DNA of 12,406 nt, from assembly GCA_030616425.1 (NCBI GenBank), contig JAUWXJ010000048.1, positions 1 through 12,406 on the forward strand. Direction: 5' to 3'. The notes under the pieces were generated by a model that was given only the letters and a program-made list of their open reading frames with translations, had not been told where the DNA came from and did no database searches. Position 1 is the stretch's first letter; each line of letters opens with the position of its first letter. The translations under genes were made by a program, and so were the position numbers. Source of the stretch: Desulfobacterales bacterium. GTDB lineage: Bacteria > Desulfobacterota > Desulfobacteria > Desulfobacterales > C00003060. Of this stretch, positions 1-7,067 are shown in pieces.

Positions 1-2012
1 AGCTCTTTTATCTCGTCCCTGAGTTGTGCAGCCCTTTCAAATGCGAGCTCCTTGACCGCCTTTTTCATCTCAGACTCAAGTTCTTGAATGACTTTTTCCA
101 GTTCATCGAGAGACTCATACTCGGTTGCGGGCTCTGAGACCGTGGGGATTGTCACGTAGTCTGCCTCATAGACCGAGGTGAATATGCTCGTAATCTCTTT
201 TTGTATGCTTTCAGGGGTGATACCGTGCTCTTTGTTGTATGCCCCCTGGAGTCTTCGCCGCCGATTCGTCTCATCAATGGCCCTGTGCATGGACCGTGTC
301 ACGCGATCTGCGTAAAAGATCACGGTGCCAAAGACATTCCTGGCCGTCCGACCACAGGTCTGAATCAGGGAACGTTCTGATCGAAGAAATCCCTCTTTGT
401 CGGCATCAAGGATGGCAACCAGGCTCACCTCGGGAAGATCCAGACCCTCCCTGAGCAGGTTGATCCCTATCAGCACGTCAAATACCCCTAGACGCAGATC
501 GCGTATGATCTCCACCCGTTCCATGGTAGTAATCTCAGAATGAAGATAGCGGACCCTCACACCTATATCCCTGTAATAATCGGTCAGATCCTCTGACATC
601 CGTTTGGTCAGGGTCGTCACAAGGACCCTTTCTTTGCGCTCTTCGCGGAGTCTTATCTCCTCAAGGAGGTCATCCACCTGGTCTTCAGCAGACCTCACCG
701 TTACCCTGGGATCCACGAGCCCTGTGGGTCGGATGATCTGCTCCACAACCCGCCCTTCGGCTATCTCAATCTCATAATCGCCTGGTGTGGCCGACACATA
801 GATCACCTGGGGTATCTTGTTGGAAAACTCTTCAAACGCGAGGGGCCTGTTGTCCAAGGCCGACGGGAGCCTGAATCCGTGCTCGACCAAGGTCTCCTTT
901 CGGGATCTATCCCCGTGGTACATGCCACGCAACTGGGGAATTGCAATATGGCTTTCATCGATAAAGAGAAGAAAATCCTCAGGGAAATAATCGAGCAAGG
1001 TCGGGGGCGGCTCACCCGGCTTTCTGCCGGTCAGATGACGCGAATAGTTTTCAATCCCGTGGCAGTACCCCAGCTCCCGCATCATCTCCAGATCAAAATC
1101 GGTGCGCTCCTCAATCCGCTGGGCCTCGATCCATCTCTTGGCAATCCTGAAGTGATCGATGCGTCCTTTTAGCTCTTCTTTTATAGACTTGACGGCATTA
1201 TTCAAGGTAACCTTTGACGTTACATAATGGCTGGCCGGGTAGATCATCACCCGCTCAAGGGGCCTTACCACCCTACCGAGCAAAGGATCGACTTCAAAGA
1301 TGCTCTCGATGGTGTCACCAAAAAACTCCACCCGGACAGCCCTTTCGTCCTCATAGGCCGGGAAAATCTCCACCCGGTCTCCCCTGACCCTGAAGGTATC
1401 GCGGTGGAAATCATAGTCGTTGCGGGTATACTGCATGGCCACCAGACGCCTCAACATAGCGTCCCGCACAAGGGGGGTGTCTGGCTTGAACTCAAGACAC
1501 ATCTCCAGGTAATCCTCAGGGGCACCCAGACCAAAGATGCACGACACGCTCGCCACCACAATCACGTCGCGCCGGGCCATCACGGACCGGGTGGCCGAAT
1601 GGCGGAGCCTGTCGATCATTTCATTGATCGAGGCATCTTTCTGGATGTAGGTATCGGTGACCGGCAGGTAGGCCTCGGGCTGGTAATAGTCATAGTAGCT
1701 GACAAAATACTCGACCGCGCTCTCGGGAAAGAAGGTTTTGAATTCCTCGTAGAGTTGGGCAGCTAATGTCTTGTTTGGGGCAATTACTAGGGTGGGCTTG
1801 TTGGACTGGGCGATCACGTGGGCCATTGTGAAGGTCTTGCCCGAACCGGTCACCCCCAGGAGCACTTGATGGCGGAGGCCCTTACCGACCCCACGGCTTA
1901 ACTCTTGAATGGCCCTTGGCTGGTCGCCTTTGGGCGCAAAGCCCGACGTCAGCTTAAAGACGGAAATTGGGTTTATTGAGTTTATTGGGTTTGTTGAGTT
2001 TGTTGAGTTCAT
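1..2012 (-). CDS. uvrB: UvrABC excinuclease subunit B, C-terminus cut by window edge
   Basis: UvrB is the damage-verifying DNA helicase of nucleotide excision repair. It is loaded by UvrA and recruits UvrC. Seen in the translation: Walker A GVTGSGKT at residues 53-60, the DNA-inserting beta-hairpin region around YYDYYQPEAY (about 106-115), the DESH helicase box at 352-355 followed by IPQLRGMYHGDRSRKETLVE, and a C-terminal UVR coiled coil from about residue 634. The frame is open for 670 codons plus 2 nt to the window edge, so probably only a few residues are missing (E. coli UvrB has 673). The only usable in-frame start before the conserved FKLTSGFAPKGDQ is ATG at 2012. The residues between (MNSTNSTNPINSINPI) come from a 9-bp tandem repeat and are not part of the family. 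No Shine-Dalgarno is evident. The stop of the upstream ATPase gene lies 33 nt away. Confidence 0.97.
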   Translation of the reverse strand, partial: MNSTNSTNPINSINPISVFKLTSGFAPKGDQPRAIQELSRGVGKGLRHQVLLGVTGSGKTFTMAHVIAQSNKPTLVIAPNKTLAAQLYEEFKTFFPESAVEYFVSYYDYYQPEAYLPVTDTYIQKDASINEMIDRLRHSATRSVMARRDVIVVASVSCIFGLGAPEDYLEMCLEFKPDTPLVRDAMLRRLVAMQYTRNDYDFHRDTFRVRGDRVEIFPAYEDERAVRVEFFGDTIESIFEVDPLLGRVVRPLERVMIYPASHYVTSKVTLNNAVKSIKEELKGRIDHFRIAKRWIEAQRIEERTDFDLEMMRELGYCHGIENYSRHLTGRKPGEPPPTLLDYFPEDFLLFIDESHIAIPQLRGMYHGDRSRKETLVEHGFRLPSALDNRPLAFEEFSNKIPQVIYVSATPGDYEIEIAEGRVVEQIIRPTGLVDPRVTVRSAEDQVDDLLEEIRLREERKERVLVTTLTKRMSEDLTDYYRDIGVRVRYLHSEITTMERVEIIRDLRLGVFDVLIGINLLREGLDLPEVSLVAILDADKEGFLRSERSLIQTCGRTARNVFGTVIFYADRVTRSMHRAIDETNRRRRLQGAYNKEHGITPESIQKEITSIFTSVYEADYVTIPTVSEPATEYESLDELEKVIQELESEMKKAVKELAFERAAQLRDEIKE

Positions 2013-2047
2013 TCTTCATTGGATTAACACAATAAACACAACAAACT
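1971..2047. repeat. 9-bp degenerate tandem repeat forming an inverted repeat at the uvrB start
   Basis: On the plus strand, units GTTTATTGA, GTTTATTGG, GTTTGTTGA, GTTTGTTGA follow one another in exact 9-bp register from 1971 to 2006. After a short gap the same unit appears inverted at 2024-2047. Segments 1989-2012 and 2023-2046 are complementary at 20 of 24 positions around a 10-nt loop. The element fills the whole gap between the ATPase stop codon and the uvrB start, and it includes that start codon. A related copy lies at 4646-4698. Confidence 0.85.
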
Positions 2048-4349
2048 ACTTTATACAGACCTTCCTAACCTCTAACAGGTCAACATTGCCGGCAATGACC
2101 TTCTGAATACCGTCCTGCTTCAGGGTCGTCATCCCGTCCTTGATCGCTTGTAACCGAAGATCTTCCATCTTGGCATTTCCCTGGATCAGCTTCTTCTGCT
2201 CATCGGTTCCCATCAAGAGCTCATGAAGACCCATACGACCCTTGTATCCAGTATTGTGGCACTTATCGCAGCCCGCAGCCTTGCGCAGCTTAAAGTCCTT
2301 TGAATAGGAGATATTTAATTTTTTCTTGAAGTCTTCGGGACCGTATTCCCGAACCAACTCATCAAATTCCTCTTTGGAAGGGTTGTACTCCTTCTTGCAG
2401 CTTTTGCAAAGGGTACGAACCAGTCGCTGAGCAAGGATACCGAGTATTGCATCTGCAAAATTGAAAGGATCCATTCCCATATCCAGCAGCCGTGTAATGC
2501 TCTCAGGTGCGCTGTTTGTATGCAGAGTGGAAAAGACCAAGTGTCCTGTCAGCGAGGCCTCGATACCGATATGCGTGGTCTCTTTGTCGCGCATCTCACC
2601 CACCATGATCACATCCGGGTCCGCCCTCAGGAATGCCCGCATGGCCGCGGCAAAATCAAAACCTATCTTGTGCTTCACCTGGACCTGCCGCAGCCCCACC
2701 TGGGTGATCTCCACAGGGTCTTCGGCCGTCCATATCTTCACGTTAGGCTTATTGATATAACCGAGGGCGGAATGCAGGGTTGTGGTCTTTCCAGACCCGG
2801 TAGGTCCGCACACAAAGATAATCCCATAAGGTTTAGTGATAATGCTTACAAAGTTTTCAAAATTGCTTTTTGAAAATCCCATCTTATCAAGTGGTATGGG
2901 CTCGCCTGCGGCCAATATACGCATCACCACGTCTTCCAGGCCACCCTGGGTCGGCACGGTTGCTACACGCAACTCGATGTCTTTGCCACCGTACTTCTTG
3001 AACTTTATCTTGCCATCCTGGGGTTTGCGGCGCTCAGCAATGTCCAGATCGGACATAATCTTGATACGGGATACAAGTGCGTTGCGATAATGGTAGGGAA
3101 CGGTCTGATAAAGCCCGCATGCGCCGTCGATTCTGAACCGAATCTCGGTATTTTTCTTTCCAGGGTAAGGTTCGACGTGAATATCCGAGGCATCCCTGGC
3201 GTAGGCATCCAGGATCATCTTGTTGACCAGTTGAACAATGGCGCTGTCCTCTTCGCTAACACCCTTTTCCGCCTCCTCAATCTCATCCTCATCTTCTTCC
3301 AACTGGCCAAGGATCTCGTCAATAGAACCCAGCTCCTTTTCGTCCTGGAAGAACAGCTTGAGATACTTCTGTATATCCTCTTTGAATGCAACATGGAACA
3401 CAAGCCCTTTCCCGGCAAAAAGCGGCTTGATCATATCTATTTTTTGAAGATGATACGGGTTGTCAATCGCAATAATAATCTTTTCGTCATCTTTTCCAAT
3501 AGGGACCCAGTTGTTCTTCTTCATGAACGGCACCTTCAGACCGCTCAAAATGTCACTCGGAATAGGAGTCTGCTCGCTATATTCAATAAAAGGTGCCTTA
3601 TAATAGTTGCTCAGGGCCTTCCCAATATCCTTCTTTGCCATCTTAAAGTTCTTCATCAGGAGGGCCTCAACCTCCTGTCTGGCTTTGCGCGCCTCCTGGA
3701 TCGCCTTGTCAAGTTCCTTTTGGGTTAAAAGCCCGTTTTCTACTAAATAATCAAATTTCCCTGGACGGGCCTTTGCCATCTTTTTCTGATTGAATAGCGC
3801 GATCCCGAGCGTCTTACATAGATCCCGAACCGCTACCTCGTCTCGCTCGGTAAAGGCCGTGCCGTCTTTGCAATTGATAAACTGAATGGCGCCCAGCAGA
3901 TACTTTTGGAAGTTTACGGGTGCTACGAGGACCTGTCGCGTCCGGAACCCGCTCTTTTGATCCCAGCTCTTATCGAACTTCAGGTCTCTATCGATAGCAG
4001 CTAATTCTTTATCATCATAAACGTTCTTGATGTTGATCAACTTTCCCTTGTGCGCTGCATACCCTGAAAGACTGGTGGTGGAGATGGGAACACGTATCTC
4101 GCTGATCTCATCCCCTGATTTGACCCGCGACACCAGCTCTTTCTTAATTCCGTCCACTATGTAAACCGTGAGCCGCTCAGCCTCGAATAATTTGACAATA
4201 TCATCCTTTAGATCAATCAAAATCTCATCCGTATTGTTCGCAGCATGGATACGGTTCATAATCTCCATGAGCTTATCGCGATAGCCCGCATCTTGGCCAT
4301 TTGCGGCTTTGTTGGTAGCTGCCTTTTTTGACATCTCTACTACAGCCAT
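2046..4349 (-). CDS. GAF-domain PilB/GspE-type secretion ATPase
   Basis: A hexameric AAA-type ATPase of the type IV pilus assembly or type II secretion family, acting at the cytoplasmic face of the inner membrane. Domains in order: GAF-like sensor (about 25-185), MshEN/T2SSE_N-like domain (about 197-335), an acidic linker (340-368), then the ATPase core. Core motifs: Walker A GPTGSGKT at 515-522, Asp box TAEDPVE at 541-547, Walker B DVIMVGEMRD at 579-588 with glutamate 585, and His box TGHLVFSTLHT at 601-611. A tetracysteine zinc site has C648, C651, C694 and C697, which is typical of PilB/GspE rather than the retraction ATPase PilT. At 767 residues it exceeds the usual 560 or so because of the GAF domain. 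ATG 4349 is the first in-frame start after a TGA; ATG 4334 is the alternative. No pilC, pilT, pilin or other pilus gene is adjacent, so its machine is unknown. Confidence 0.93.
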   Translation of the reverse strand: MAVVEMSKKAATNKAANGQDAGYRDKLMEIMNRIHAANNTDEILIDLKDDIVKLFEAERLTVYIVDGIKKELVSRVKSGDEISEIRVPISTTSLSGYAAHKGKLINIKNVYDDKELAAIDRDLKFDKSWDQKSGFRTRQVLVAPVNFQKYLLGAIQFINCKDGTAFTERDEVAVRDLCKTLGIALFNQKKMAKARPGKFDYLVENGLLTQKELDKAIQEARKARQEVEALLMKNFKMAKKDIGKALSNYYKAPFIEYSEQTPIPSDILSGLKVPFMKKNNWVPIGKDDEKIIIAIDNPYHLQKIDMIKPLFAGKGLVFHVAFKEDIQKYLKLFFQDEKELGSIDEILGQLEEDEDEIEEAEKGVSEEDSAIVQLVNKMILDAYARDASDIHVEPYPGKKNTEIRFRIDGACGLYQTVPYHYRNALVSRIKIMSDLDIAERRKPQDGKIKFKKYGGKDIELRVATVPTQGGLEDVVMRILAAGEPIPLDKMGFSKSNFENFVSIITKPYGIIFVCGPTGSGKTTTLHSALGYINKPNVKIWTAEDPVEITQVGLRQVQVKHKIGFDFAAAMRAFLRADPDVIMVGEMRDKETTHIGIEASLTGHLVFSTLHTNSAPESITRLLDMGMDPFNFADAILGILAQRLVRTLCKSCKKEYNPSKEEFDELVREYGPEDFKKKLNISYSKDFKLRKAAGCDKCHNTGYKGRMGLHELLMGTDEQKKLIQGNAKMEDLRLQAIKDGMTTLKQDGIQKVIAGNVDLLEVRKVCIK

Positions 4350-4402
4350 GACAGATCAAATCTCCATTTTATCAATGGTGTTTTTCCAAATCTATGTACA
4401 AA

Positions 4403-4630
4403 CTATCCGTCCGAATGGGGCTCCTTGTCCTTGGAAAAATGCGACTTATACAATTTTATCGCCCCGCCACCTATCAGCAAAACGGCAATAAAGTATCGAG
4501 CAAAGTTCAAGAAAGGGGAATCCGGTGACATGCGAAGGGCATACGGTTCCGTGACGCAAAGGACCACACCCATTGCAATCAAAAGGAGACCCCATATAAC
4601 CTGGCCCAGTCGACGTCGATCAAAGGCCAT
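4403..4630 (-). CDS. Small two-helix membrane protein, function unknown
   Basis: A 75-residue hypothetical protein. It has a basic N-terminus (MAFDRRR), a hydrophobic segment at about 9-26 (VIWGLLLIAMGVVLCV), a short loop, a second hydrophobic segment at about 46-61 (YFIAVLLIGGGAIKLY), and a charged tail. The positive-inside rule suggests both ends are cytoplasmic. It lies 53 nt upstream of the ATPase gene on the same strand, and a 9-bp repeat block precedes it. The Shine-Dalgarno is weak (AAGAAAG about 6 nt before ATG). I do not recognise a family. The hydrophobic pattern and clean flanks support a real gene, but function cannot be assigned. Confidence 0.65.
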   Translation of the reverse strand: MAFDRRRLGQVIWGLLLIAMGVVLCVTEPYALRMSPDSPFLNFARYFIAVLLIGGGAIKLYKSHFSKDKEPHSDG

Positions 4631-4645
4631 AATTGTCTTTCTTAG

Positions 4646-4698
4646 GTTTGTTGGGTTAACTCAATAAACACAACAAACTCAATGAACTCAAGAAACCC
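4646..4698. repeat. Second copy of the 9-bp repeat family, with a short hairpin
   Basis: Plus-strand units of the form AACTCAAT, AAACACAAC, AAACTCAAT, GAACTCAAG, AAACCC keep a 9-bp register. Positions 4656-4679 match 2024-2047 at 23 of 24 bases. Segment 4646-4655 can pair with 4669-4678 at 9 of 10 positions around a 13-nt loop. The block lies just upstream of the 75-residue membrane protein gene, where its 5' untranslated leader would be. Confidence 0.8.
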
Positions 4699-4703
4699 GA
4701 GAT

Positions 4704-4709
4704 ATTATA
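4704..4709 (-). promoter_or_regulatory. Possible -10 element upstream of the small membrane protein gene
   Basis: The minus strand reads TATAAT here, about 75 nt upstream of the start at 4630. No good -35 hexamer lies at the standard distance. A short palindrome, TTACAATTTTGTAA (4723-4736), lies just upstream and could be an operator or chance. This is a weak sequence-only guess. Confidence 0.22.
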
Positions 4710-4764
4710 GTCTACGATACCCTTACAATTTTGTAAAGAAAAAGGACCCATAATCTATTTAATT

Positions 4765-6051
4765 TTAAACCTCCTCGACCCTTAAGACAAGCTGATCCAC
4801 CCCTACCACACGGACCTTGGCACCCGCCTCAATCGGTTCTGGCGCCTCAGCGTTCCAAAGCTCTCCATGAACAAAGACCTTGCCTTCAGGTCCAAGTCTT
4901 TCCTTGACGACCCCCACCTCTCCTATCAGACCCTTGTCTCCGGTCCTAGGTTTGGAAATCTGGGAACGAAACACCAGACTTGCCACAGCCACAAAAAAAC
5001 CGGAAACCATGATAACTGTTGGAATCAGTACACGCCAGGAAAGGCGCAACCCGGGGGCACCCCCCTCGAACAGCATCAACGAGCCCAGAAAGAGCGAGAT
5101 GACGCCACCTATGCTCAGAAGACCGTAGCTGGCCACCTTCATCTCGAGAATAAAGAGGATAAGGGCAACGGCAATCAGCAGGATCCCTGCATAGTTGACC
5201 GGCAGCGTCTGAAAGGCAAAGAAAGCCAAGATCAGGGAGATTGCCCCGATAACGCCCGGAAAGATAGCGCCTGGATGGGAAAGCTCAAAATACAATCCTG
5301 CCATGCCGATCATCATAAGAAGATAGGCAATATTGGGATCACTCAGGGTCTTCAGGATCTTGTCCCTGAAGCTCTCTGTGAGGACTACCCGCTTGACACC
5401 TTTGGTGCGTAACGTTCCTTTTTCCTTTAACTCTCGACCGTCGATCTTCTCAATGAGATCGTCCAAATCCTCGGCAATCAGGTCAATAACCTTGAGCTCC
5501 AAGGCCTCTTTCTCGGTCACAGAAACACTCTCGCGAATCGCCTTTTCAGCCCACTCGCTGTTGCGACCCCGCTTTTCTGCAATGCTCTTCGTATAGGCTA
5601 CCATGTCATTGACAATTTTTTCGGCCATGGTCTTGTCCATCTCTTTTTGCCCGAGGTTCACCGGATGTGCTGCACCAATATTGGTACCAGGGGCCATGGC
5701 CGCGATGTCTGCCGCCAAGGTAATCATCACCCCTGCTGAGGCCGCCCGCGCCCCACTCGGCGACACGTACACCACCACAGGAATCTCCGAGGCCAGCACA
5801 GCCATAACAATGGAACGCATGGAAAGGGCCAGTCCACCAGGGGTGTCAAGCTGAATCACGACGCAGGCAGCCCCTTCTATGGAGGCCTTTTCCATACTTC
5901 TTATCATATACTCCGCCAGACCCGGATTGATTGTACCAGAGACTTCAACCACATAGACCTCTCCGCTGCCAGCTCTTGCCGCCAGCGGAAAAGCGCAAAA
6001 AACCAAGGCTGGAAGAAGTGCCGCGATGAGAATATTCCTAAGCCCTTTCAT
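4765..6051 (-). CDS. NfeD-family membrane serine protease (ClpP-like domain plus OB fold)
   Basis: A 428-residue long-form NfeD protein; characterised homologues are membrane-bound serine proteases that cleave stomatin-type proteins. A signal peptide spans residues 1-27 (cleavage near ARA/GS). A ClpP-like protease domain follows (about 31-205) with LDTPGGL at 68-74, nucleophile Ser105 in ARAASAG, MAPGTNIGAAHP at 119-130, and general-base Lys155 in VAYTKSIAEKRGRN, matching the Ser-Lys dyad known in archaeal PH1510. Five hydrophobic helices follow (about 240-256, 262-280, 286-303, 309-328, 341-362), then a C-terminal OB-fold NfeD domain (about 374-428). I chose ATG 6051 because AGGAGG lies just upstream, the signal peptide begins there, and the longer reading from 6222 only adds translated glycosylase-antiphase sequence. 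It overlaps the glycosylase gene by 14 nt, so translation is probably coupled. No stomatin gene, the usual partner, is visible here. Confidence 0.92.
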   Translation of the reverse strand: MKGLRNILIAALLPALVFCAFPLAARAGSGEVYVVEVSGTINPGLAEYMIRSMEKASIEGAACVVIQLDTPGGLALSMRSIVMAVLASEIPVVVYVSPSGARAASAGVMITLAADIAAMAPGTNIGAAHPVNLGQKEMDKTMAEKIVNDMVAYTKSIAEKRGRNSEWAEKAIRESVSVTEKEALELKVIDLIAEDLDDLIEKIDGRELKEKGTLRTKGVKRVVLTESFRDKILKTLSDPNIAYLLMMIGMAGLYFELSHPGAIFPGVIGAISLILAFFAFQTLPVNYAGILLIAVALILFILEMKVASYGLLSIGGVISLFLGSLMLFEGGAPGLRLSWRVLIPTVIMVSGFFVAVASLVFRSQISKPRTGDKGLIGEVGVVKERLGPEGKVFVHGELWNAEAPEPIEAGAKVRVVGVDQLVLRVEEV

Positions 6052-6757
6052 AGACCTCCTGAAGCTTTTGCAGGTCCTCCCAAGCCTCGCGCTTTTTACT
6101 CTCATTGCGTAAAAGATAGGCTGGATGATAGGTTGCAAGGAGCGGGATATCCTCATAAGTACGGAAACGGCCCCGCAGTTGCGAAATCGGAGTATCGGTT
6201 CCAAGGAGAGCTTGAGCGGCAAACGTCCCGAGAGTGCAAATCAAATTTGGCCTTATGGCCCTTATCTGACGACGGAGAAAAGGGATGCACGCAGCGATTT
6301 CATCCGGTTCAGGGTTGCGATTTTTGGGGGGACGGCACTTTATGATATTGCAGATATAGACCTCCTCCCGCAACAGGTTAATCGCCTTTAGCATCTTGGT
6401 CAGAAGCTGTCCGGCCTTACCTACAAAAGGCAATCCCTGGAGGTCTTCCTCGTAGCCTGGCCCTTCACCCACCAACACGAGCTTTGCCCGGGGATTCCCA
6501 TCTCCAAAAACGATATGTTTCCGCCCCTTGTGGAGCTTGCATCTCCGGCAGGCACCAAGATCTTTCTGGATCGTGTCCAAGGTTTCTACCATGGTCTCTT
6601 TACACCATTCATCCAAGATCCTGAGAGAGGTCTCTGACAGGGCCACGCCCTCATACCCTAACCCCTTCATATATTGGAGATAGTTCTTGAGACCCTCCTT
6701 GATCTCAGGCAAGAGCTGGCGGGTGCTCTTATTGAAGGTTTGAATCGATTCTGTCAT
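6038..6757 (-). CDS. Family 4 uracil-DNA glycosylase with 4Fe-4S cluster
   Basis: Removes uracil from DNA to start base excision repair. The 239-residue protein has the type-4 layout. Four cysteines suited to a 4Fe-4S cluster are C70 and C73 (CRRC), C141 (KCRPPKNRNPEP) and C157. Motif A is GEGPGYEEDLQGLPFVG at 97-113 and motif B is HPAYLLRN at 211-218. The canonical motif A is GEAPGxxED; here Ala is replaced by Gly, a mild change. An N-terminal extension of about 60 residues before the cysteine pair occurs in many bacterial members. The start is ATG 6757, with only a weak purine-rich stretch upstream (CAAGAAAAT). Its 3' end overlaps the NfeD gene, indicating co-transcription. It could be named udg, but that symbol usually means family 1, so none is given. 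Confidence 0.93.
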   Translation of the reverse strand: MTESIQTFNKSTRQLLPEIKEGLKNYLQYMKGLGYEGVALSETSLRILDEWCKETMVETLDTIQKDLGACRRCKLHKGRKHIVFGDGNPRAKLVLVGEGPGYEEDLQGLPFVGKAGQLLTKMLKAINLLREEVYICNIIKCRPPKNRNPEPDEIAACIPFLRRQIRAIRPNLICTLGTFAAQALLGTDTPISQLRGRFRTYEDIPLLATYHPAYLLRNESKKREAWEDLQKLQEVYERA

Positions 6758-7043
6758 ATATTTTCTTGTATTCGACTATAGAATTCTCTCGCCCGCTCTC
6801 CCTCGACCTGCTCGGGATCGCTCGAGATCCCAGAGTAATCAGAGAAAAGAACTTTGTCTGATTTTTTGACCCCGGTTAAATAGGCTTCGCATTTAACGGG
6901 GCAAGGACGAAAAATCAGACAAAACTCTCAGCCCTGTCGGGGCATCTCGGATGGCGTAAATACATCTTCTGCTGTAAAAGAAAATCGGAACACCCACGCG
7001 GAGCGTTGCAGTTTGAGTTGAATCCTCCTCTCAAGGATTCAAC
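6758..7043. other. 286-nt gap without a gene, rich in dyads
   Basis: No convincing coding frame. It contains a short hairpin (GGGATC at 6814-6819 with GATCCC at 6826-6831), a 71-bp inverted repeat (6853-6923), and most of a hairpin block reaching into the coaBC end (6993-7067). A promoter for the glycosylase-NfeD pair could lie here, but I see no clear -35/-10 pair. Confidence 0.7.
6853..6923. repeat. 71-bp inverted repeat (two-tier stem-loop)
   Basis: TTTGTCTGATTTTT at 6853-6866 pairs perfectly with AAAAATCAGACAAA at 6910-6923 (14 bp). Inside it, 6870-6881 (CCCCGGTTAAAT) pairs with 6891-6901 (ATTTAACGGGG) with one bulged base. The internal loop is asymmetric (3 versus 8 nt) and the apical loop is AGGCTTCGC. 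No U-tract follows the outer stem, so it is not a classic intrinsic terminator. It could be a structured leader of the glycosylase mRNA or a small non-coding repeat. Confidence 0.75.
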
Positions 7044-7067
7044 TCAAGAACTCTGTGTCTCCGTGGG
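6993..7067. repeat. Nested hairpins overlapping the coaBC 3' end
   Basis: TTGAGTTGAATCC (7013-7025) and GGATTCAACTCAA (7035-7047) form a perfect 13-bp stem with a 9-nt loop. Outside it, CCCACGCGGAG (6993-7003) can pair with CTCCGTGGG (7059-7067), leaving two bases bulged. The coaBC stop codon is inside the inner right arm. On the minus strand no T-run follows, so a rho-independent terminator is possible but not supported. Confidence 0.65.

Noticed and set aside
1227..1766. 179-codon plus-strand open frame opposite uvrB
   Set aside because: It is antisense to conserved UvrB; its His-rich composition reflects the complementary strand.
1971..2010. CRISPR array
   Set aside because: Units are 9 bp in direct tandem with no spacers, and there are no cas genes.
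3090..3728. 212-codon plus-strand open frame opposite the ATPase gene
   Set aside because: It is fully antisense to strongly conserved ATPase sequence and shows no recognisable domain.
4867..5412. 181-codon plus-strand open frame opposite NfeD
   Set aside because: It is antisense to NfeD membrane and OB-fold regions; composition is unlike a folded protein.
4765..6222. Longer NfeD reading with 57 extra N-terminal residues
   Set aside because: The extension lies inside the glycosylase gene, shows no family similarity, and would bury a clear signal peptide. AGGAGG precedes ATG 6051.
7013..7047. Rho-independent terminator for coaBC
   Set aside because: The stem is strong but no T-run follows on the minus strand, so it is kept only as a hairpin.
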